Of a stretch of 14,080 nt of DNA, positions 6,301 through 12,782 are shown piece by piece. The stretch comes from Bacteroidota bacterium (GTDB lineage: Bacteria > Bacteroidota > Ignavibacteria > UBA10030). Below the pieces are notes generated by a model. It was not told the origin of the DNA, made no database searches, and saw only the letters and a list, made by a program, of their open reading frames with translations. The first letter of the stretch is position 1; every line of letters starts with the position of its first letter. Location: contig DOWV01000025.1 in assembly GCA_003519375.1 (NCBI GenBank), positions 6,222 through 20,301 on the forward strand. Direction: 5' to 3'. A program made the translations under genes and the position numbers.

Positions 6301-8034
6301 ATGCCTATAAGACAATTTCTCGTTGTTCTTGCAGCGATGGGCTTTGCCGGACTGGCAGGGTGCAGTTTCAGCAAGGATGCAGCGCGCTCCCAGAGAACGG
6401 AACGGGCAACCCAACAGGTCAACGAACGGATGAAAGACATTGCCCGTGAGCGGGCGTTGGGTCACGTCGTTCAGGGTTCCGTTTATGACGCTTCCGGGGA
6501 CTTTGCCCGCGCTATTCTTGAGTACCAGGAAGCATTACAACTGGAGCCCACCGCCGCGATTGAATACATGATCTCGAAAGACTATTCGATTCTCGGGAAG
6601 CACGCCCTTGCGGCCCAGCACGCCAGGGAAGCGGTGCGCCTCGACTCCCTCAAAATCCTCTATCGCCAGAATCTGGCCGGCATCTATCTCAATGCGTATC
6701 AGCCTGATCTCGCTGCCGCCCAATACGAGCGTATTGTCAAGCTCGACAGCACCAACAACGATGGTTGGTTCAATCTGGCCCGTATCTATCAAACCACGCG
6801 GCCACTCCGGGCCCTCGAAATCTATGAACGCATCCTCGACCGCGAAGGCGATGAGTGGGAAATCCTCTATCAGACGGCTGAGATTTACAATGCGCTGGGA
6901 CGTTTCAACGAAGCCGCCGAGAAATATAAAAGGATGGTGGAGCTCGATCCAACCAATAAGGTCCTGCAGCGCCAGCTTGCCGAAACCTACACGCGAGGGG
7001 GAAAAACCACGGAAGCCATCAAGATTCTCGAGCAAATCCTTGAGGCCGATAACAACAATGCCGAAGCACTTGCGGCGCTTGCCGATGTTTACCTCGAACA
7101 GCAGGATTTTCCCCGAGCACTGAAGCTCTATCAGCGCTTGCTCGCCATGGAGCGCACCAATCCGGAAGTGCGCCTCCGGGTTGGGGTTGCCTATGTTGGA
7201 CAGATGGACAGGGATTCCACATTCATCGACAAGGCAAAACCGATTTTTGAGCAACTCAGCAAGGAAGTCCCGAACGATTGGCGCCCCTACTACTATCTTG
7301 GTATGATTGCCGGTCGGCAGAGAAACGATTCGCTGGCGACCGGGTACTTCGAGAAAGTGACAAGACTGGCCGAATGGAACGGCGACGCGTGGTGGCTCAT
7401 CGGCTCCTCGTACTTCGAGAAAGGGGAATACCAGAAGCTTGTGGACGCCATGGAGCGGGCGAAGAAAGCGATCCCCAAAGACTCCCGCGTTCATTTTCTT
7501 CTTGGCCTTGCGTACAGCCGGATGGAGCGGAACGAGGAGGCTCTTGCCGCGCTCCGGCGTTCACTGGAGTTAAAGCCGGACTATATGGACGCGATCAGCA
7601 CGCTGGCGCTCACGCTCGACGGCCTGCATCGGTACCAGGAATCGGATTCGCTCTATGAGCGGGCTCTGCAAATTGATCCGGCTTCGCATCTGATTCTGAA
7701 TAACTACGGCTACAGTCTCGCCGAGCGCGGGCTCCAGCTTGAACGCGCTCTGAAAATGTCTCTCCAGGCCGTCGGTGATGATCCCGGCAATTCGTCGTAC
7801 CTCGATACTGCGGGCTGGGTGTACTTCAGACTTGGCAAATACCATGAAGCGAGTGAGTACATTGCCAAAGCAATTGCTGCAGGCGGCGCCAGTGCTACCG
7901 TCTATGAGCATATGGGAGACATCCTTTCCAGGCTCGGGAAGAAGCAGGAAGCAGGTCAGTACTGGAAACAGGCGCTGGAGATGAATTCCGAAAACCAGGC
8001 GCTTCGCGAAAAAATTGCCCGGGGATCACTCTGA
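6301..8034 (+). CDS. Large TPR lipoprotein (envelope operon)
   Basis: This 577-aa protein begins with a lipoprotein signal peptide: R4, a hydrophobic core and the lipobox LAGC with Cys21. About 14-15 TPR motifs follow from residue ~52 almost to the C terminus, many with the typical alternating A/Y/G positions and terminal P (for example EALQLEP, RMVELDPTN, RSLELKPDY, RALQIDPAS). TPR solenoids bind proteins, so it is likely a periplasm-facing scaffold on the outer or inner membrane. An in-frame TTG at 6265 would add 12 residues and spoil the signal peptide, so I use the ATG at 6301. Its TGA overlaps the next ATG as TGATG. The TPR - DUF4292 - M23 order recurs in Bacteroidota genomes as I recall it. 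No exact function can be named. Confidence 0.85.
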   Translation: MPIRQFLVVLAAMGFAGLAGCSFSKDAARSQRTERATQQVNERMKDIARERALGHVVQGSVYDASGDFARAILEYQEALQLEPTAAIEYMISKDYSILGKHALAAQHAREAVRLDSLKILYRQNLAGIYLNAYQPDLAAAQYERIVKLDSTNNDGWFNLARIYQTTRPLRALEIYERILDREGDEWEILYQTAEIYNALGRFNEAAEKYKRMVELDPTNKVLQRQLAETYTRGGKTTEAIKILEQILEADNNNAEALAALADVYLEQQDFPRALKLYQRLLAMERTNPEVRLRVGVAYVGQMDRDSTFIDKAKPIFEQLSKEVPNDWRPYYYLGMIAGRQRNDSLATGYFEKVTRLAEWNGDAWWLIGSSYFEKGEYQKLVDAMERAKKAIPKDSRVHFLLGLAYSRMERNEEALAALRRSLELKPDYMDAISTLALTLDGLHRYQESDSLYERALQIDPASHLILNNYGYSLAERGLQLERALKMSLQAVGDDPGNSSYLDTAGWVYFRLGKYHEASEYIAKAIAAGGASATVYEHMGDILSRLGKKQEAGQYWKQALEMNSENQALREKIARGSL

Positions 8035-8813
8035 TGATGCGCGCTGCTCCGGTTGCCGCCGTCGTTTTTCTGATCACCCTTCATGGTTGTGCAACGTCGC
8101 CGGCGGTGAAGTTCTCAGGCAAGCCGGTCTCGCCGCATACCGCGCGGAACGTGGTGAACGCGAATCATGACCTTGTGCGATCGTTGAGCGGCGCGGGCAC
8201 GATCAGCGTCGAAACGCCTGAAATCGCCCAGTCGGGGTCCTTTGAATTCCAACTTCATAAACCGGATTCGCTCCTGGTGAACGTCGAAGGGCCGTTTGGA
8301 ATCAACGTCGGATCGGTCCTGCTCACGCGGGACAGCTTTCTTTTCTATAATAGTTTTCAGAATCAGGTGGTCAGCGGACCGGTGAACGCGAATAACCTCC
8401 GTCGTATCTTCAGGATGGAGCTGACATTCGACGAGCTCATGACGCTGTTTACAGGCGGGAGTTTTTTTCGCGAAGACGACGGAGATCCCGAATCAATCGT
8501 GGAAGAGGAAAACCAGGTTGTTCTGATCTATCATTCCGGGGAGGGTCGCAGGCGGTATTTTGTGGATCCGGTATCCATGCTTATTACTCGCGTTCAGCAT
8601 CTCGACAACTTCGGCAAGATGTTTCTCGAAGAACGTTTTGAGCGGTTCCGTACGCTGGGAGAAGTCTCCCTTCCACGGTACATCCGCCTTACCCAACACA
8701 CCGCCCGTCGGGCCGTGTCCGTTTCGTTTTCCACACTCGATGTGAATCCCGGTCGCGCGCCGCTGGTGCTCGACATCCCTGCCAACGCCAAACGTATCCG
8801 CTGGAAAGAATGA
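8034..8813 (+). CDS. DUF4292-like lipoprotein (LolA/LolB-like fold suspected)
   Basis: This 259-aa lipoprotein has a short signal peptide ending in LHGC with Cys19. The body is rich in alternating beta strands: LSGAGTISV, SGSFEFQLHKPDSLLVNVEG, VGSVLLTRDSFLFYN and a C-terminal PRYIRL-x-SVSFSTLDVN. This resembles DUF4292 and the LolA/LolB half-barrel that binds lipoprotein acyl chains. It may therefore handle lipoproteins at the outer membrane, but that is inference. Translation starts at the ATG overlapping the upstream TGA (TGATG); a second ATG follows immediately at 8037. Its TGA overlaps the next ATG by 4 bp. The tight coupling to TPR and EnvC-like genes suggests one envelope complex. Confidence 0.75.
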   Translation: MMRAAPVAAVVFLITLHGCATSPAVKFSGKPVSPHTARNVVNANHDLVRSLSGAGTISVETPEIAQSGSFEFQLHKPDSLLVNVEGPFGINVGSVLLTRDSFLFYNSFQNQVVSGPVNANNLRRIFRMELTFDELMTLFTGGSFFREDDGDPESIVEEENQVVLIYHSGEGRRRYFVDPVSMLITRVQHLDNFGKMFLEERFERFRTLGEVSLPRYIRLTQHTARRAVSVSFSTLDVNPGRAPLVLDIPANAKRIRWKE

Positions 8814-10087
8814 ACAGGCGCATCTCCATCCTCAGCTGGATCGTTTTCCTTTCCCTGGGCCTGTGCACCACCGAGGCACTGTACAGCCAGGGGAGTTCCA
8901 AGGAGACCGCGCGAAAAGAGCGCGAGCTTTCCAGGGAGATCGCCAGGAAGGAAAAGGAGCTGGAGACGCTGCGTGCCGAAATCCAGGCGTATGAAAAGCG
9001 TTACAGGGAGAGCGAGAAGAAGGAGAAGTCAGCCCTCGAAAACATCAGCAATCTGGATCGGCAGGTTGGACTTCTCCGAAATCTGATCAAGAAGCTTCGC
9101 GAGCAGGAACAGAGCCTGCGGGGTGATATTCAGGAGACACGGTCATCTATTCAGGACCTGGAACGTCAGCTCGATGCCCTCAGGACACACTATGCCAAGT
9201 ACGTCCGGTCCGTTTACAAGTATGGCCGTGTCTACGACGTCGAACTCCTCTTCTCCTCGAAGTCCGTCAATCAGCTTTATATCCGGATTGAATACCTCAA
9301 GCGATTCTCAGAGCAGCGCGCAAAGGACCTTCGGGATGTCGTCAACAAGAAGAGCGATCTCGAGGCCGAAAACGAACGTCTCCAGGCAAGCCTGATGCAT
9401 GAACGCAATGTTCTCGCGGAAAAGACAGCCAGAGAGTCTTCACTCAAGAAGAAGGTTGTAGAACACCGCAAGAGTCTCACCGCAATCGTCCAGGACAAGA
9501 ACAAACTGAGACGGGCGCTGGAGGAAAAAAAGAAGTATGCGGAAGAGATCAAGAGGATCGTTGCCAGGCTGAACGATGAAGAGGATAAACGCAGAGAAGC
9601 TGCAGCGGCGGCAGCTCGGAACCGTGATAAAACCGCGCCGGCGTTGAGACCGACGCCGAAACCTGAAACCGCGCCGGGCGCTTTTGCCTCACAGCGGGGA
9701 AGACTCCGATGGCCGGTGGAGGCGGGGACGATTGCTTCCCGGTACGGCCTGCAAACCCATCCGGTTTTGAAAACAAAGCGTGAAAATACCGGCATCGACA
9801 TTAGTGTCAAGTCGGGAACCGGGGTTCAGACCGTGGCGGATGGTGAAGTGTCCATCCTCACATTCATTCCGGGCTTCGGGAATATCCTGATTTTGAGTCA
9901 TGGTGACGGTTATAGAACAGTGTATGCCCACCTTTCTGAGATCAACGTTGTCGAATCGCAGAAGGTGAAGGCAGGCGACTTGATAGCGAAGAGCGGCGAT
10001 TCCGTGGAAGGATCGATTCTCCACTTTGAGGTATGGAAAGGAACCGTCAAACAAGATCCTGAGCACTGGCTTGCGAAACAGCGCTAG
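8810..10087 (+). CDS. EnvC-like murein hydrolase activator (degenerate M23/LytM)
   Basis: This 425-aa secreted protein has a signal peptide (R3/R4, hydrophobic 6-20, probable cleavage near 23-27). Residues 30-125 and 168-265 are long charged coiled coils, then an Ala/Pro-rich linker, then a LytM/M23 domain at about 297-425. The domain keeps D330 in the first motif, H374 in YAHL and H405 in LHFE. It has lost two residues needed for zinc peptidases: the first-motif histidine is N326 (NTGID for HxGxD), and the first histidine of HxH is I403. It is therefore probably not a peptidase. As known for EnvC, it more likely activates a cell-wall amidase at the division site, with the coiled coil as a regulatory arm. 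The ATG overlaps the DUF4292 stop (ATGA) and is preceded by GGAAAG. It is the last gene of the operon. Confidence 0.85.
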   Translation: MNRRISILSWIVFLSLGLCTTEALYSQGSSKETARKERELSREIARKEKELETLRAEIQAYEKRYRESEKKEKSALENISNLDRQVGLLRNLIKKLREQEQSLRGDIQETRSSIQDLERQLDALRTHYAKYVRSVYKYGRVYDVELLFSSKSVNQLYIRIEYLKRFSEQRAKDLRDVVNKKSDLEAENERLQASLMHERNVLAEKTARESSLKKKVVEHRKSLTAIVQDKNKLRRALEEKKKYAEEIKRIVARLNDEEDKRREAAAAAARNRDKTAPALRPTPKPETAPGAFASQRGRLRWPVEAGTIASRYGLQTHPVLKTKRENTGIDISVKSGTGVQTVADGEVSILTFIPGFGNILILSHGDGYRTVYAHLSEINVVESQKVKAGDLIAKSGDSVEGSILHFEVWKGTVKQDPEHWLAKQR

Positions 10088-10181
10088 AAAGAAGTATGGT
10101 ACGGTGCTTGAGCTACCTCCGTTTTCACATTCCCCCGTTTCATGTCGTCATAACTCTGCTTGCAGACCCTAATAGCCTGCC

Positions 10182-10240
10182 CTTTGCCTGTCCTCCAGCC
10201 CCAATCCCGCCATTGTACGATGTTGATTCCACAGGCAAAG
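10182..10240. repeat. 10-bp perfect inverted repeat with 39-nt loop
   Basis: CTTTGCCTGT at 10182-10191 is the exact reverse complement of ACAGGCAAAG at 10231-10240. A perfect 10-bp match at this spacing is unlikely by chance in a 374-bp gap. It could form a long-range RNA stem or mark the ends of a small element. No target-site duplication is evident. Confidence 0.5.
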
Positions 10241-10260
10241 TTAAAGCCTCCACGGTTTCT

Positions 10261-10276
10261 TTAAGAGTGCTCTTAA
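10261..10276. promoter_or_regulatory. 16-bp dyad, possible operator
   Basis: TTAAGAG-TG-CTCTTAA has perfect 7-bp arms and a 2-bp centre, typical of a binding site for a dimeric regulator. No copy is seen elsewhere in the window, and its cognate protein is unknown. Confidence 0.35.
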
Positions 10277-10298
10277 GATAAAACGTGCAACTCCTTGG

Positions 10299-10348
10299 CA
10301 GACGGGGGAGGGCCGGAATGAGGATTTTCCGGCGTTGTTTCCCGTCTG
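10299..10348 (+). other. Two-tier hairpin
   Basis: An outer 8-bp stem (CAGACGGG 10299-10306 with CCCGTCTG 10341-10348) encloses an inner 7-bp stem (GCCGGAA 10312-10318 with TTCCGGC 10327-10333) with an 8-nt loop. The strand is a presumption. No T-run follows, so an intrinsic terminator is unlikely; Rho-dependent 3' end structure for the EnvC operon or a structured leader are alternatives. Confidence 0.4.
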
Positions 10349-10370
10349 TAAAGTTACAATAACCCATTCT

Positions 10371-10387
10371 CATGGTTTGGAACCATG
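10371..10387. promoter_or_regulatory. 17-bp dyad, possible operator
   Basis: CATGGTT-TGG-AACCATG has perfect 7-bp arms around a 3-bp centre. It lies 17 bp upstream of the first TTGACA box of the repressor promoter region. The odd length and sequence differ from the 10439-10454 palindrome, so a second regulator may be involved. Confidence 0.4.
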
Positions 10388-10423
10388 TCTGGAAAGAAAA
10401 TCCTTGACAATTCCTGACTTTCC

Positions 10424-10450
10424 TTGTAAGCTTGACATACCTAGTATACT
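10424..10450 (+). promoter_or_regulatory. Possible promoter of the GntR-LacI gene
   Basis: TATACT at 10445-10450 is a five-of-six -10 box lying inside the palindrome. The matching -35 would be TTGTAA at 10424-10429 with a short 15-bp spacer. The two perfect TTGACA boxes (10404-10409 and 10432-10437) do not sit at workable distances from a good -10 box; the first has only TAAGCT at 17 bp. A start from TATACT would leave a leader of about 5 nt. Confidence 0.35.
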
Positions 10451-10454
10451 AGGT
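10439..10454. promoter_or_regulatory. Perfect 16-bp palindrome, likely repressor operator
   Basis: ACCTAGTATACTAGGT is a perfect dyad with no spacer, centred 15 bp before the repressor ATG and covering a good -10 box. GntR-family proteins bind short palindromes of this kind with a T/A-centred core. Occupation would block transcription of the downstream regulator and kduD. I infer autoregulation; no second copy is seen in the window. Confidence 0.65.
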
Positions 10455-10461
10455 TCCCCTC

Positions 10462-11649
10462 ATGCCAATAGATCTTCAGAATTCCACACCGCTGTACCTG
10501 CAGATCATCGATGACATCAAATCGAAGATTGCCTCGAAACATTTGAAGGCGGGCGATCAAATCGGTTCTCACGCCGAGTTGGTATCGACGTATGGTGTGA
10601 GCCTCATTACGGTGAAAAAGGCGCTCACGACTCTGATCCAGCAGGGAATCCTCTACAGCCGTGTCGGCAAGGGAACCTACGTCGCACAGCTTTCCCCCGA
10701 TTTTCACGACGAACAGCATCCAACCATCGGCCTGGTTCTCCAGGACATACGCAGTCCGTTCTTCTCGCGCGTCATGCACAGTGTTGAGAATACAGCGTAC
10801 GAACTCGGCTATCATGTTCTTCTCGCCAACTCCTCCGGAAAACCGGAGAGAGAGGATTCACAGATTGCGCGATTCCGGACCTTTGGTGTCAAGGGAATGA
10901 TTATTGCGTCGATGAGTCACGAGTACCACGCGTCTCCGACCATTCGCAAGCTTTTCCAGGAAGGATATCCTTTTGTCATGGTTTCCTACATCGCTGATGA
11001 AAACATTCCTTTCGTCGGATGCGATCATGAGCGGGGCGGTTTCATGGCGACGGAATATCTCATCAAGCTTGGGTATCAACGGATCGGGTACATCAATGGC
11101 GAGCGTGGCAACCTGGTCGGTGTCCTCCGTCAGCGCGGATATGCTGCTGCGCTCAAATTACACGGCAGGAAATTGGACAAGCGCTTCCTCTTTCACCTGC
11201 GTCTCAAGGGAGAACGTTTCGACTACCAGTCGGGGTACGAAATCGGCCGGAAGTTCGCGAAGCTGAAGGTGAGACCTGATGCGATGTTTATTTACAATGA
11301 TCTCTCCGCTCTTGGTTTTGAAGAAGCGGTTCTCGCGAACGGCCTGCGAATCCCCGAAGATGTGGCCATCATCGGGTTCGACGACATTGAACGGGGAGCG
11401 TATGCCGCGGTCCCGCTCACGACGATCCGGCAGCCAAGTGATCTGATCGGCAAGCAGGCGATGGAACTGCTTCTTCGGTTGATGGAAGGAAAAGAAGCCG
11501 CTCACAGCAGAATCCTCCAGCCGCAGCTTGTCGCGCGAGGGTCATGCCGCACGGTAAAACCCAAAGGTCGGAATGGCAAAGCGGCTGCGGTGTCGAAAGC
11601 GGAGAAGGCCCGCGCGGCGCGATCTCTCCCGCGAAAATCAATTGTCTAG
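10462..11649 (+). CDS. GntR-type HTH / LacI-type sensor hybrid transcriptional regulator
   Basis: This 395-aa regulator has an N-terminal GntR winged helix (residues 8-75, with the recognition-helix pattern VSLITVKKALTTL and wing GKGTYV). A LacI/periplasmic-binding-protein effector domain follows (about 87-362), recognisable from IGLVLQDIRSPFFSRV, VGCDHERGGFMATEYLI, GYQRIGYING, IYNDLSALGFEEAV and IIGFDDIE. Proteins of this build usually repress sugar-use genes and release DNA on binding a sugar. With kduD 30 bp downstream and a polysaccharide lyase next, the effector is probably a uronate-derived sugar. The C-terminal ~33 residues are an unusual K/R-rich tail. The ATG has no strong ribosome site; AGG 8 nt upstream is part of the operator. 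The identity as a GntR-LacI hybrid is secure, the ligand is not. Confidence 0.9.
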   Translation: MPIDLQNSTPLYLQIIDDIKSKIASKHLKAGDQIGSHAELVSTYGVSLITVKKALTTLIQQGILYSRVGKGTYVAQLSPDFHDEQHPTIGLVLQDIRSPFFSRVMHSVENTAYELGYHVLLANSSGKPEREDSQIARFRTFGVKGMIIASMSHEYHASPTIRKLFQEGYPFVMVSYIADENIPFVGCDHERGGFMATEYLIKLGYQRIGYINGERGNLVGVLRQRGYAAALKLHGRKLDKRFLFHLRLKGERFDYQSGYEIGRKFAKLKVRPDAMFIYNDLSALGFEEAVLANGLRIPEDVAIIGFDDIERGAYAAVPLTTIRQPSDLIGKQAMELLLRLMEGKEAAHSRILQPQLVARGSCRTVKPKGRNGKAAAVSKAEKARAARSLPRKSIV

Positions 11650-11679
11650 GACACTTTCACCAATTAGGAAAGAATACTT

Positions 11680-12435
11680 ATGAACAACGCATTCGATCTG
11701 GCCGGCAAGACAGCAATCGTCACCGGAAGCTGCAAGGGATTGGGACGTGGCATGGCGGTCGGGCTGGCTGGCGCAGGGGCCGACGTTGTCCTTGTCGATC
11801 GCGACGAGGCCACCGATACCGCGAAAGTCATTGAATCCATGGGCCGCAAAGCGCTGACGATTTCGGCTGACCTGATGTCCATCGAGCCGATCCCGTCGAT
11901 CATGGAGAACACACTGGCGACCTTCGGCAAAGTCGATATCCTGATCAACAACGCGGGGACCATCAGACGAACACCCGCCATCGATTTCTCGGAAAAAGAC
12001 TGGGACGATATCATGGCGGTGAATGCAAAAACCGTCTTCTTTTTCAGTCAGGCTGTTGCCCGTGACATGGTGAAAAGGAAGTCAGGCAAGATTATCAACA
12101 TCGCATCGCTCCTGAGTTTTCAAGGCGGCATACTTGTTCCTTCGTACGCAGCAAGCAAGGGTGCAGTCGCGCAGGTGACGAAAGCGCTCGCAAACGAATG
12201 GGCGTCGCTCGGCATTAACATCAATGCCATCGCTCCCGGGTACATGGCAACTGATAACACGAAAGCGCTGAGGGAGGACGCTGTCCGTTCAAAAGCAATC
12301 CTCGACAGGATTCCTGCAGGGCGTTGGGGTACACCGGGTGATCTTGCCGATGTGGCTGTGTTCCTCGCCTCGTCCGCGTCGGACTACATCAACGGGCATA
12401 TCCTTGTGGTAGACGGCGGTTGGATGGCCCGATAG
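11680..12435 (+). CDS. kduD: KduD-type 2-dehydro-3-deoxy-D-gluconate 5-dehydrogenase (SDR)
   Basis: This is a cytoplasmic short-chain dehydrogenase of 251 aa, the family's normal length. KduD interconverts 2,5-diketo-3-deoxygluconate and 2-keto-3-deoxygluconate in pectin and related uronate catabolism; close relatives reduce the alginate-derived keto-uronate DEH. Visible elements are the cofactor loop TGSCKGLG (15-22), D40 after beta-2 (favouring NAD over NADP), NNAG (90-93), N115, S143, Y156 and K160. Long stretches such as FSEKDWDD, ANEWASLGIN, NAIAPGYMAT, ILDRIPAGRWG and FLASSASDYINGH match KduD closely. AGGAAAG at 11666-11672 precedes the ATG. The 30-bp gap after the repressor suggests co-transcription. 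Whether the natural substrate comes from alginate, pectin or another uronan cannot be read from the sequence. Confidence 0.88.
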   Translation: MNNAFDLAGKTAIVTGSCKGLGRGMAVGLAGAGADVVLVDRDEATDTAKVIESMGRKALTISADLMSIEPIPSIMENTLATFGKVDILINNAGTIRRTPAIDFSEKDWDDIMAVNAKTVFFFSQAVARDMVKRKSGKIINIASLLSFQGGILVPSYAASKGAVAQVTKALANEWASLGININAIAPGYMATDNTKALREDAVRSKAILDRIPAGRWGTPGDLADVAVFLASSASDYINGHILVVDGGWMAR

Positions 12436-12782
12436 TCGGGAATGGACGAAGAAGTTGACGTCCTGGGCTAAGGACGGGGCAATCGATGCCGTCGTGTGGG
12501 GAGGGAGTTCCGAATGGGGTGGCTGCCAGCCGGCCGATCCCGGTGAACAAGCTCTGGTCAACAGAGCCGTCCAATGGTTTGTGCCGGATGGGGAGTCGAC
12601 TGAAGATTTCAGGAACAGCTCCGATCCGCAGAGCTGGAAAGGCAGCACCGATACGAGCGATGCGACTCCGGGAAAGGTGAACAAAGGAGTCGCTGATTCA
12701 GCGCTGACACCTGCAAAACGTTAGAGCCGGTTTACCTTCACCTGTTCATTTGTTTGATGCACCGAAAATTGGTAAGGATTCC
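12436..12782. other. 347-bp gap with unexplained open frame
   Basis: Between kduD and the lyase lies an 89-codon plus-strand frame from a TTG at 12455 to TAG at 12722-12724. It has no upstream ribosome site and no family I recognise. Its codons start mostly with G or A and use G/C-ending forms, as in the neighbouring genes, and the frame stays open upstream of the TTG into the end of kduD. It could be a decayed gene remnant, a small protein or chance. A 6-bp hairpin (GCTCTG 12551-12556 with CAGAGC 12562-12567) has no T-run. No promoter for the lyase is convincing here. Confidence 0.3.
12774..12778 (+). promoter_or_regulatory. Shine-Dalgarno AAGGA deciding the lyase start
   Basis: AAGGA lies 4 nt before the ATG at 12783. 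It selects this codon over an in-frame TTG at 12750, which would put 11 polar residues before the signal peptide. Confidence 0.6.

Larger units (their letters stand above)
10088..10461. other. 374-bp dyad-rich intergenic regulatory region
   Basis: No convincing gene is present between the EnvC-like gene and the repressor gene. The stretch holds a 10-bp inverted repeat (10182-10240), a near-perfect short palindrome (10261-10276), a two-tier hairpin (10299-10348), the 12-bp dyad TGTAAAGTTACA (10347-10358), a 17-bp dyad (10371-10387), two TTGACA boxes (10404-10409 and 10432-10437) and a 16-bp palindrome (10439-10454). A 61-codon plus-strand frame (10096-10281) and a 77-codon minus-strand frame (10140-10373) exist but lack recognisable similarity or ribosome sites. 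The region may carry operators, a structured RNA, or both. Confidence 0.6.

Noticed and set aside
5825..6310. 161-codon plus-strand frame across the ATP-grasp gene start
   Set aside because: It is antisense to the ATP-grasp core motifs, crosses the divergent promoter region and has no recognisable family.
6535..7494. 319-codon minus-strand open frame inside the TPR gene
   Set aside because: It is the antisense shadow of a clear TPR repeat protein with a lipoprotein signal; no ribosome site or motif supports it.
9699..10087. Calling the EnvC-like protein an active M23 endopeptidase
   Set aside because: Two of the required histidine positions are N326 and I403, so the zinc/catalytic site is incomplete.
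10096..10281. 61-codon plus-strand frame just after the EnvC-like gene
   Set aside because: Weak ribosome site, proline-rich composition without a fold, and it ends within the repeat cluster.
10140..10373. 77-codon minus-strand frame, ATG-initiated, in the dyad-rich gap
   Set aside because: It overlaps most of the inverted repeats, lacks a ribosome site and runs against both neighbours. I could not recognise it; a database search could reopen it.
10432..10460. TTGACA at 10432 as the -35 of the repressor promoter
   Set aside because: At 17 bp it faces TCCCCT, and the good TATACT box is only 7 bp away, so it cannot pair with a usable -10 box.
12289..12684. 131-codon minus-strand frame across the end of kduD and the following gap
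   Set aside because: Half of it is antisense to conserved KduD sequence and no motif is present.
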